Positions 7,814-13,583 of a DNA stretch of 13,583 nucleotides are shown one piece after another; position 1 is the first letter of the stretch, and each line of letters starts with the position of its first letter. The notes under the pieces were generated by a model. It worked only from the letters and a program-made list of their open reading frames with translations, did not search any database and had not been told where the DNA came from. Where the stretch lies: the NCBI GenBank assembly GCA_018673255.1, contig JABHDC010000192.1, positions 1 through 13,583 of the forward strand, written 5' to 3'. The translations under genes and the position numbers were made by a program. The DNA is from Gemmatimonadota bacterium (GTDB taxonomy: Bacteria; Latescibacterota; UBA2968; UBA8231).

Positions 7814-9490
7814 TCAGCTGCCGCTGGCTTCTTCCTCTGCCAGCAGCGCCGTGCAATGGGTCTCGCCCGTGGATCCGGCAACCTGATCACTGCACAGTTC
7901 GTCGAGCCGAGCATCGAAGTCCTGTAGATAGGAGGATGCATTCTCCAACTCGCCCTGCTCTTCATCCCAGGCGCGCAGCGTGCCATTGAGTCGCTTCAGC
8001 CGGCTGAGATTCCGCCCCACAAAGGGCTCTCCCGCCGCTTCCAGGTCATCGAGAATCGCCAGCGCATTGATCTCGATCTTCCCATGATTCTCCGGCTGCA
8101 GCCGAACCAGCGCACTCACGTAGCCGACGCCCCATTGAAATCTTGTCGCCTTCCCCTGCGAAGCCTCATAGGCCTGTCGCCGCCACTCCAGGGACTCAGT
8201 CGCTTTCTCTTCCTCTTCGGCCAGTGATGCCAGACCGCTCATGAAGTAGTACGGCGCCGCCGAGCGATCCAGTTCCGCCAGCAGCAACTGACGGGCATCT
8301 TCTGTCAGCTTCGCCGAGCGATACAGATAGCTGATCATGCTGACCACACTCTGACGCGCATAGGCGTTACGCGTCTGTTCGCTGGCCTTGCGTCCGTCGG
8401 CGCGGATTCCGGCGATGATGTCGTCCGGCAGGGCCTTGTCTTCATCTGAGGCCTGATAGAAGGTCAGATACGGGAACCACCCCCCAAGCTGCTCGGCGGT
8501 CGAGAGTGCCTTGTGATGGCGGGCACCAAGCACCACATCCGACCACTTGTCGGTGAGTGCATCCTTCTCATCCCCTTCGACGCCGAGGACCCCACTGATC
8601 TCTTCGGGCCAGTACGCCAGGTAGTCCCAGCAGGCCAGAACCAGTTCGGGCGAATCGAGAATCGCCCGCAGCTGGTCTGGAGCAGCAAGGGATTCCAGAG
8701 TTGTGCTGTCCCCTTCGCTGGATTCGGCAAGGAGCACCAGGCCCTGCAGATGAAGTCGAGCACTGGCCTCCGGATCCGATGCTCTGACCCGGGCTGCCAG
8801 TGTCTGGAAGAGATCGGGCGAGGCATCATCCGGCAGCGCACCGTCATCCTGTCCCCACGAGTAGTAGGCCAGTTGCTGGTAGTCGGACGGGATCAACTCG
8901 TCGGGGCTGTCGGTCGCCAGTTCGACGAGCATCGACGTCGGACGCAGATGCTCGAGACTGAGCGCCAGGACGCTGTTGTAGCGGGAAATGTCGATGCCGC
9001 CAGGGATCCGCGTGATCTCTTCACCCGCCGGATTGAAAACGATCATCGTCGGATACCCTTTGACGCCGAAGGTCTCTCCCCAGGTCTGGGCCCGGTCCGT
9101 GTCCCCATCGAGATAGACGGGGATGAACAACTGGCTCAGCGCGATGAACTGTTGGCTCTTGAAGACCGTGTTCTTGATCTCCTGGCAGGGAGGACACCAC
9201 ACGGCGCCCCAGTAGAGATACACCGGCCGGTCTTCGCTGCGGGCCTTGGCAAAAGCCTCGTCCACACTCCCCTCGAACCAGACGATATCGTCGACGTGCG
9301 CCTCGGCAGCAGGCTCCACCACACCATCGACGGCTGAACCTGGAAGCTGCGACGACGGTGCCTGATAGGTCTCACAGGCTGTCATGCAGGCGGCGGTGCC
9401 CACGACCCCGGCCCAGACGATAATTCGGGCAATCGTTCGCGCAACTGTTCGGACAGGGGTTCGGGCGGTGGTTTGAGCAGTATTCATCAT
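7814..9490 (-). CDS. Thioredoxin-fold lipoprotein with large helical C-terminal region
   Basis: The 558-residue product starts with an Arg/Thr-rich n-region, a hydrophobic stretch (IIVWAGVVGTAACMTAC) and a plausible lipobox cysteine at C39 (MTAC), so it is probably a lipid-anchored envelope protein. A thioredoxin-like domain follows: YLYWGAVWCPPCQEIK at about 91-106 has the redox pair C99 and C102, and GYPTMIVF at 145-152 has the cis-Pro. The remaining ~370 residues are Ala/Leu/Glu-rich and look helical, perhaps TPR-like, with no motif I can name. A role in envelope disulfide chemistry or thiol reduction is likely. The ATG overlaps the stop of the short upstream frame (ATGA near 9490-9487); a second ATG follows immediately. 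A four-copy 12-bp repeat encodes the n-region. Confidence 0.85.
   Translation of the reverse strand: MMNTAQTTARTPVRTVARTIARIIVWAGVVGTAACMTACETYQAPSSQLPGSAVDGVVEPAAEAHVDDIVWFEGSVDEAFAKARSEDRPVYLYWGAVWCPPCQEIKNTVFKSQQFIALSQLFIPVYLDGDTDRAQTWGETFGVKGYPTMIVFNPAGEEITRIPGGIDISRYNSVLALSLEHLRPTSMLVELATDSPDELIPSDYQQLAYYSWGQDDGALPDDASPDLFQTLAARVRASDPEASARLHLQGLVLLAESSEGDSTTLESLAAPDQLRAILDSPELVLACWDYLAYWPEEISGVLGVEGDEKDALTDKWSDVVLGARHHKALSTAEQLGGWFPYLTFYQASDEDKALPDDIIAGIRADGRKASEQTRNAYARQSVVSMISYLYRSAKLTEDARQLLLAELDRSAAPYYFMSGLASLAEEEEKATESLEWRRQAYEASQGKATRFQWGVGYVSALVRLQPENHGKIEINALAILDDLEAAGEPFVGRNLSRLKRLNGTLRAWDEEQGELENASSYLQDFDARLDELCSDQVAGSTGETHCTALLAEEEASGS
9424..9471. repeat. Four tandem 12-bp repeats in the signal-peptide coding region
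   Basis: On the + strand the units are ttcgggcaatcg, ttcgcgcaactg, ttcggacagggg and ttcgggcggtgg, in exact 12-base register at 9424, 9436, 9448 and 9460; tttgagcag looks like a decayed fifth. On the coding strand they encode the repeating four-residue pattern ARTP-VRTV-ARTI-AR of the lipoprotein's positively charged n-region. Copy number changes would lengthen or shorten this region without shifting the frame. Confidence 0.7.
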
Positions 9491-9663
9491 GGTGCCATCT
9501 CGTTGATGCTGTAGGAGAAGCCGGCGCCCGGCCCCAGTGGAAGATCGAAACCCATCCAGATGAACAGAACCGCCGGGTGGGACAGCCTGTTGTCCGCCCC
9601 CTCGATCGAACCCAAGACGTGGTCGAGGAGGCTCGTCGTCGAATCGGGATTCCCGTGTGCCAT
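9487..9663 (-). pseudogene. Short frame joining the first and last pieces of an AbgT-family transporter
   Basis: From ATG 9663, preceded by GAGGG, the frame encodes 58 residues. LLDHVLGSIEGADNRLSHPA then VLF resembles the amino end of AbgT (p-aminobenzoyl-glutamate) transporters, which read like ...ERIGNKVPHPFLLF. The next residues, IWMGFDLPLGPGAGFSY, resemble the very carboxyl end of the same family (AWYLVGLPIGPG.Y). The ~450 residues with the transport helices in between are absent. This is best read as a relic of an AbgT gene after a large in-frame internal deletion. The frame still has a good start, a candidate promoter at 9699-9729, and an ATGA overlap with the downstream lipoprotein gene, so it may persist as a translated leader. 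Resemblance is from memory of the family and short. Confidence 0.5.
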
Positions 9664-9698
9664 CGAGCCCTCACTGGAGTTGTGTTTCAGGTCCGCGC

Positions 9699-9729
9699 AG
9701 TATAGCAAGCCAGGCATTTACTCGCCATC
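9699..9729 (-). promoter_or_regulatory. Candidate extended -10 promoter for the AbgT relic and thioredoxin-fold lipoprotein
   Basis: The minus strand reads TGCTATACT, an extended -10 (TG-N-TATACT, -10 hexamer at 9704-9699). A weak -35, TGGCGA, lies 17 bases further upstream. It would start transcription about 30 bases before ATG 9663, in a 123-base gap that holds no other gene. Confidence 0.4.
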
Positions 9730-9786
9730 CGAGTCTCCATCCACGCGGCCGTCACGCTGGATATAGCCAGCCGCACCACCACGAGA

Positions 9787-10242
9787 TCACTCGGCCTGGA
9801 TATCGCCCCAGTCCGGTGTACTCACCGGGCGAAGGGGCACATGAATGCGAAACCTCGGGTCCCCATCCTGATCGAGCTGGAAGCCACCCCCCAGGCTCGG
9901 CCCCTCTCCCTGGCCACCGAAGAACTTCATAGCCCGCTCGACCACCGCACCGGTCGCAGGATCATCGCCATCGATATGCCAGTTCCCGCCTCGCAGGACC
10001 GGCTGCGGATCGTAGGTGATCACCATGGTCACGCGAAGTCGTCTTTGATCCTGCAACGTGAAGATGGCTGTCGCCGTCGTGGATCGGCCGTCCCGCTTCC
10101 CGTCGATACTGTATTCGGTCACTGCCATGGGCGTCCAGGCGCCAGCTGCCCATGCCTCAACGGCAGGTTCGTCAGAACCACCGCAACCAGCCAGCAAGCT
10201 CCACGACAGTGCAAGTCCTACTGCCCTCATCATTCGGACCAC
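9787..10242 (-). CDS. Small lipoprotein, unknown function
   Basis: The start is set at GTG 10242 because AGGAG at 10255-10251 lies eight bases upstream; ATG 10233 is the alternative. The frame is open further upstream, but those codons show no signal sequence. The 151-residue product begins with a short signal, ALSWSLLAGCGG, with a canonical lipobox ending at C20, so it should be an envelope lipoprotein. The mature part contains AWTPMAVTEYSIDGKRDGRS, a strand-like TATAIFTLQDQRRLRVTMVI segment and a C-terminal DGDPRFRIHVPL, suggesting a compact beta-rich domain. It has no cysteine besides the anchor. I do not recognise the family. It is divergent from the sugar isomerase unit and upstream of, but separate from, the thioredoxin-fold lipoprotein, whose own promoter lies in the gap. 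Confidence 0.75.
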   Translation of the reverse strand: MVRMMRAVGLALSWSLLAGCGGSDEPAVEAWAAGAWTPMAVTEYSIDGKRDGRSTTATAIFTLQDQRRLRVTMVITYDPQPVLRGGNWHIDGDDPATGAVVERAMKFFGGQGEGPSLGGGFQLDQDGDPRFRIHVPLRPVSTPDWGDIQAE

Positions 10243-10380
10243 GGGTGTCTCTCCTGTCCATTCATCGAGTCGTGTCGAATATGGTACCTGCGCAAGGGTG
10301 CATGTCGTCTGCCGTGCTTTCGGAGATGCCTGTATCAACCAAAGGCGCCAGCACCGAAGGCATCCAATCGAACCGACCCC

Positions 10381-10410
10381 TTGCACAAGCCCCCAACAGA
10401 ACACGATACT
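10381..10410 (+). promoter_or_regulatory. Candidate promoter for the isomerase-PhyH-VOC unit
   Basis: TTGCAC at 10381-10386 and GATACT at 10405-10410 are separated by 18 bases, each a four-of-six match to sigma-70 boxes. Transcription would begin about 20 bases before the ribosome binding site of the isomerase gene. It lies in a 202-base divergent gap. Confidence 0.3.
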
Positions 10411-10444
10411 GTCTCCCCTCACCCGATCCACCCAGGAGCCCATA

Positions 10445-11287
10445 ATGCAGCTGAAGATCTACCAATCGTATTGGGGTAGTATGTCTCTACCCTACGGCAG
10501 TGACACTGAATGGAGCATGGAAGAGAAGCTGGCCAAGATGGCGGAGGCCGGCTTCGACGGTGTCGAGTACCTCATGGAAGACGAGGACAATCGCAACGCC
10601 ATGACACCACTGTGCGACAAGTATGGCCTCGACCGGTCCAATATCGTGTTCCCCTGGAAACCGGAGGATTTCACCGCCGACATCGCCGCCGCCAAAGCCG
10701 GTGGCGCGAGCCATATCAATCTGCAGCCCATGCCGATCACGCGCACTGTGGCCGAGGCGGTTCCCTACATCGTGCGCTGCCATGACATGGCCGCAGCCGC
10801 CGGCTACGAATTGTTCTTCGAGACGCACCGCGATCGCACCACGACGGACATGTATTTCACCCTCGATCTGATCGACGCGATCCCTGACATGCGCCTGTGC
10901 GGCGATCTGTCCCACTTCCTCGTGGGTCGGGAATTCGCCGGCCCTCCGATCTCCGAACAGAATCAGCAGTACATGGAGCAGATCCTTGAGCGCTGTGGCG
11001 CCTTCCACGGCCGTGTCGCTTCCCGCGAACAGGTGCAGGTCTCCATCAGCTTCCCCCACAACAAGGTCTGGTTCGACCTGTTCGCCGGTTGGTGGGAGCA
11101 TGGGATGCGTCATGCCCGCGCCAACGCCGCCGCCGACGACACCTTCCATTTCGTCGTCGAACTCGGGCCGCCGACCTACGCCATTCAGGGTGCCGACGGT
11201 CAGGAATTGTCCGATCGATGGGAGGAAGCGATCATGATCAAGGATCGCGTACGCGAAATCTGGGCGGCCCTGGACGCTGAGGGCTGA
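10445..11287 (+). CDS. Sugar phosphate isomerase/epimerase-like TIM-barrel protein (AP_endonuc_2, PF01261)
   Basis: ATG 10445 has AGGAG about seven bases upstream and gives 280 residues, the usual length for xylose-isomerase-like TIM barrels. Visible features are the GFDGVEYLME strand (E41), ELFFETHRDR with E126, CGDLSHFLVG with D154 and H157, FHGRVA with H188 and R190, and FHFVVELGPP with E239. These positions form the likely divalent metal and substrate site. Family members isomerise or epimerise keto-sugars and inositol derivatives; some are dehydratases. The frame is open another 387 bases upstream without domain content, so that part is excluded. It heads a unit with a second PhyH dioxygenase (76 bases on) and a VOC protein. 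Cytoplasmic; substrate unknown. Confidence 0.87.
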   Translation: MQLKIYQSYWGSMSLPYGSDTEWSMEEKLAKMAEAGFDGVEYLMEDEDNRNAMTPLCDKYGLDRSNIVFPWKPEDFTADIAAAKAGGASHINLQPMPITRTVAEAVPYIVRCHDMAAAAGYELFFETHRDRTTTDMYFTLDLIDAIPDMRLCGDLSHFLVGREFAGPPISEQNQQYMEQILERCGAFHGRVASREQVQVSISFPHNKVWFDLFAGWWEHGMRHARANAAADDTFHFVVELGPPTYAIQGADGQELSDRWEEAIMIKDRVREIWAALDAEG

Positions 11288-11363
11288 TATCGAGCAGGGC
11301 CCCAGGCCGCTCTCATCAGTACAGATACCGGCACCCGAAACCTGATTCAGAGGCAGATATACA

Positions 11364-12104
11364 GTGGTTTTCACACCTGACATGAAGCAGTCGTATGAGA
11401 AAGACGGCTACCTCGTCGTCGAAAGCCTGTTCACAGAGGAAGAACTGGCCGGCGTCCGTCAGCAGATCGATGCACTGATCGCGGATCCCGACAGTGCACC
11501 CGAAGGCGTTACCGTCGGGCGCGAAGGTGACACGACGCCCGAAACAAAGGGCACAGGTGCCGTACGTGGTGCCGCATTCATGGTCCGCTTCGTCCCCTAT
11601 TTCCAGGACTTCGCGCGCACCCCCAAGCTGCTGGAGTGCGTGCGCGGACTACTCGGGCCACGGGTCAAGGTCTTCCGCGACCAGATGCTGCTCAAGCCAC
11701 CGGGTGGCCAGGCCAAACCGTTGCACCAGGACCAGAGTTATTTCCTGGTAGACCCCGAGGACGATCTGGTCACCGCCTGGATCGCCCTCGACGAGGCTAC
11801 CCTCGACAATGGTTGCATGACCTACGTGCCAGGTTCGCACCAGCACGGAATCTTCCCGATCACGACCGATCCGGATCGCCCGGTCCATCACGTGCCGGAC
11901 ACGGGGGAACACGATTTCCCGGATGCAGTGCCCTGCCCGGTGCCAGCGGGATCGATCATCTTCCACCACGGCTGTTCGCTGCACGCCAGCGCCGACAACA
12001 GCTCTCAGACGTGGCGCAAGGCCCTGATCTTCCACTACGCCACGTCCGACGCCAAGTCGGGCCGCGACGAACTCAACGAACAAATCTCCCTGGAGATCGA
12101 TTGA
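11364..12104 (+). CDS. Phytanoyl-CoA dioxygenase (PhyH) family Fe(II)/2-oxoglutarate oxygenase, second copy
   Basis: A 246-residue PhyH protein. It opens with the usual YEKDGYLVVESLFTEEEL segment (about 11-28), where the family's conserved DGY(L/V) turn is clear. Iron ligands are H121 and D123 in PLHQDQSYF and H207 in CSLHASADN; R218 in WRKALIFHY should bind 2-oxoglutarate. TYVPGSHQHG at 153-162 is the standard strand. It is not close to the first PhyH protein of this window beyond these motifs, so the two are not a recent duplication. GTG 11364 is preferred, with AGAGG upstream; ATG 11382 would remove only six residues. It ends four bases before the VOC start, implying coupled translation. 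Confidence 0.9.
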   Translation: MVFTPDMKQSYEKDGYLVVESLFTEEELAGVRQQIDALIADPDSAPEGVTVGREGDTTPETKGTGAVRGAAFMVRFVPYFQDFARTPKLLECVRGLLGPRVKVFRDQMLLKPPGGQAKPLHQDQSYFLVDPEDDLVTAWIALDEATLDNGCMTYVPGSHQHGIFPITTDPDRPVHHVPDTGEHDFPDAVPCPVPAGSIIFHHGCSLHASADNSSQTWRKALIFHYATSDAKSGRDELNEQISLEID

Positions 12105-12108
12105 GATC

Positions 12109-12528
12109 ATGAGCAATGACGTGGATACACAGGATCAGAGCCCCGACCAGCCGGTCGATCTCCACCTCGCCGAGATCGGCCAGGTCGCCCTCCACGTCAC
12201 AGACGTGGAGGCAGCCGCCGTCTTCTACGAAGAGACGCTGGGCATGAAGCTGCTGTTCAAGGCGCCGCCAGGTCTGGCCTTCTTCGCCAATGGCAGTACG
12301 CGCTTGATGCTCACGGCACCGGAGGGGGGAGAGTTTCGGCCCTCTACTAACCTCCTCTACTACCGGGTCGAGAATGTGAACGCCGCGACCGCCACATTGC
12401 GCGATCGCGGCGTCAAAATCGCCGGTGAGCCTCACATGATCACGAAGATGCCGGACCACGAGTTATGGATGGCATTCATCGAGGATCCCGACGGCAATCT
12501 CCTGGCGATCATGGAAGAGCGCAGATAG
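12109..12528 (+). CDS. VOC/glyoxalase-fold protein
   Basis: A 139-residue single vicinal-oxygen-chelate protein with two beta-alpha-beta-beta-beta modules. Module one is GQVALHVTDVEAAAVFYEET with LGMKL next; module two ends MAFIEDPDGNLLAIMEE, with the DPDGN turn characteristic of the family. H29 and E136 are the usual metal ligand positions at the ends of the paired barrels; H117 is a further candidate. Such proteins include lyases, dioxygenases and resistance enzymes acting on small molecules. Located four bases after the PhyH stop, it is the last gene of the isomerase-PhyH unit and probably acts on the same or a following intermediate. The first 20 residues are a polar extension without family features. 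Confidence 0.87.
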   Translation: MSNDVDTQDQSPDQPVDLHLAEIGQVALHVTDVEAAAVFYEETLGMKLLFKAPPGLAFFANGSTRLMLTAPEGGEFRPSTNLLYYRVENVNAATATLRDRGVKIAGEPHMITKMPDHELWMAFIEDPDGNLLAIMEERR

Positions 12529-12580
12529 TAGACCTCTGCGTCCTGACGATCTCTCCGAGGCAAGTTTCGACCGGATCACG

Positions 12581-12601
12581 GGCTTCGACTCAGCCGAAGC
12601 C
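12581..12601. terminator. Hairpin between convergent genes, candidate bidirectional terminator
   Basis: GGCTTCG at 12581-12587 and CGAAGCC at 12595-12601 form a perfect 7-bp stem with a 7-base loop in the 80-base gap between the VOC and the FliG-like gene. The + side is followed by TTCC only, so the U-tract is weak; the position between converging stops supports a terminator. Confidence 0.5.
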
Positions 12602-12608
12602 TTCCAGT

Positions 12609-13583
12609 CTACTTGCTGGCCCCCTGATCGATCGCTGAATCGAGTTCGGCCCCCTTCTTTGCCTGCTGAATGGCCATGATCCCGCCAGTGAAGGCGCCCA
12701 GTCGCGTCCGCATGGTCTCCAGATGCTTGTACATGCGAGGCTCCTGCTCTTCGCAGATCGTCGTCATATCCACCTGTTCCGCCAGCATCCGGATGCCTTC
12801 GCGCATCAGTTCGTCGTCGACATCACCTACCAGGGGTGCCAGCATGGCCAGGCCCTCGTGTCGCGTGAATTCGGACACATCCGTCAGCAGCCTCGTCAGT
12901 TGATCCAGATCCAACCCTGACACTGGATTCGCCCTGACCTGATCCTGCAGTGCTTCCAGCGAAGCACCAGCTGGTTCGATGTCGACACCGAAATCCGCTC
13001 GATAGACGGCGACGAGTTTGTGGGCCACGAGCCGCGGATTGTCGCCACCACAGATCGCCACAATCCCTTCGTGAATGACACGCTGCCGATTGTCGAGGTG
13101 CTGCAGCAACGCCCGGATCCGTGTCTTTAACAGGTCCTCGATCAGCGCCGGCTCCGTACCATCGGTGGCCAGACGCAGGGCCTCCTGCACAAATCCGTCC
13201 GCGGCATATCGGGCCACCGCTTCCAGTGACAGAATGCCATGCGTCCTCGCCCGGGCAGCGATCCCATGTACGAAGACGCGAAGCTCTTCGAGACTCAGAT
13301 CGACAAGGCGTCGTTGGACATGATCGGCAATCCCCGGTTCCAGATCTGGCTCAGCGGGCGTCTCCGGCGGCGGTGTCTCGACGCCCGGCGGCCAGGCAAT
13401 CGTCCCATCGCGGCCAAGTCCGCGGACTTGAACCAGGATCCGTTCCTGCACCTGAAGGATTTCCTCCTCCGGCATGGGACCGAGAAACACCATCTCTTCC
13501 GTAATGAATTGACGGACTCGATCCGACATGCCCGTCAGCATGCGCCGTTTCACATCATCTCCGGCCAGCTTCAGGGAGATGAC
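12609..13583 (-). CDS. FliG C-terminal-like segment fused to two MotA-like cytoplasmic repeats (5' end outside window)
   Basis: The frame is open from the window edge (13583) to TAG/TGA at 12609, so the protein begins outside; GTG 13553 is internal to the domain. Visible residues 1-62 (SLKLAGDDVKRRMLTGMSDR, then FITEEMVFLGPM and QVQERILVQVRGL) match the second half of the FliG C-terminal domain (ALK..., NMSxR, EDMEXLGPV, AQxxIv..v..L...G). A Pro/Glu-rich linker (about 65-84) follows. Then come two ungapped 82-residue repeats (96-177 and 224-305), each with the ARxxGxLxLE...D..v..alrL..DG pattern of the MotA/TolQ/ExbB cytoplasmic helical region. No transmembrane helix is visible. In normal motors FliG-C contacts MotA's cytoplasmic loop; having both in one chain is unusual. 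Whether it works in motility is unknown. Confidence 0.65.
   Translation of the reverse strand, partial: VISLKLAGDDVKRRMLTGMSDRVRQFITEEMVFLGPMPEEEILQVQERILVQVRGLGRDGTIAWPPGVETPPPETPAEPDLEPGIADHVQRRLVDLSLEELRVFVHGIAARARTHGILSLEAVARYAADGFVQEALRLATDGTEPALIEDLLKTRIRALLQHLDNRQRVIHEGIVAICGGDNPRLVAHKLVAVYRADFGVDIEPAGASLEALQDQVRANPVSGLDLDQLTRLLTDVSEFTRHEGLAMLAPLVGDVDDELMREGIRMLAEQVDMTTICEEQEPRMYKHLETMRTRLGAFTGGIMAIQQAKKGAELDSAIDQGASK

Noticed and set aside
6963..7856. 297-residue minus-strand frame opposite the amidohydrolase
   Set aside because: Long only because of antisense codon bias; overlaps the whole of a well-supported gene.
8513..9337. 274-residue + strand frame opposite the thioredoxin-fold lipoprotein
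   Set aside because: Antisense to the CPPC domain; no family motifs in its translation.
10058..10444. Upstream in-frame extension of the isomerase gene
   Set aside because: It overlaps the divergent lipoprotein gene, has no domain content, and ATG 10445 has its own AGGAG.
10487..11383. 298-residue minus-strand frame opposite the isomerase
   Set aside because: Antisense to a gene with strong start signals and metal-site motifs.
1..13583. CRISPR arrays, tRNA or rRNA genes
   Set aside because: No regularly spaced direct repeats of suitable length and no tRNA or rRNA signature was seen on reading both strands.

Overview
The window is GC-rich DNA with short intergenic gaps. It probably comes from an uncultivated bacterium of the Fibrobacterota-Chlorobiota-Bacteroidota superphylum or a neighbour such as Latescibacterota. 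Three things point there: a C-terminal YPNPFNP FlgD-like/T9SS-type sorting domain in the first gene, two phytanoyl-CoA dioxygenase-family genes in 14 kb, and a mix of small catabolic operons with large lipoproteins. This assignment is inference from gene content; there is no rRNA or tRNA gene.

Layout. Bases 1-655 (+) are the 3' end of a secreted or surface protein. Bases 656-1221 hold no intact gene, but contain a decayed C-terminus of an IS91-like (Y2) transposase on the minus strand and inverted repeats. Bases 1222-1715 (+) encode a small multi-pass membrane protein split by a one-base frameshift. On the minus strand, 5931 down to 1826, runs a likely operon: GH127/DUF1680 glycosidase, creatininase-family amidohydrolase (ATGA overlap), then an FAD-dependent oxidoreductase with a one-base frameshift near its C-terminus. 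Divergent from it (+, 6088-7796) are a PhyH-type Fe(II)/2-oxoglutarate dioxygenase and a TIM-barrel amidohydrolase, again with an ATGA overlap. Together these five genes look like one catabolic locus: sugar release, hydroxylation or oxidation, and amide or ring hydrolysis of an unknown small molecule.

Bases 9663-7814 (-) carry a 58-codon reading frame that looks like the first and last pieces of an AbgT transporter joined in frame. It is followed by, and overlaps, a large thioredoxin-fold lipoprotein. A second small lipoprotein (10242-9787, -) is divergent from a + strand unit (10445-12528) of sugar-phosphate isomerase/epimerase-like TIM barrel, second PhyH dioxygenase and VOC/glyoxalase-fold protein. 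A hairpin at 12581-12601 separates this from a convergent gene (13583-12609, -) running off the window. Its visible part joins a FliG C-terminal-like segment to two MotA-like cytoplasmic helical repeats.

The most unusual items are the FliG-C/MotA-like fusion with its internal duplication and the AbgT scar. There is also a cluster of decay signs (transposase remnant, two homopolymer frameshifts) in the first 2.1 kb. The frameshifts could be sequencing errors, so they need read-level checking before being called pseudogenes.
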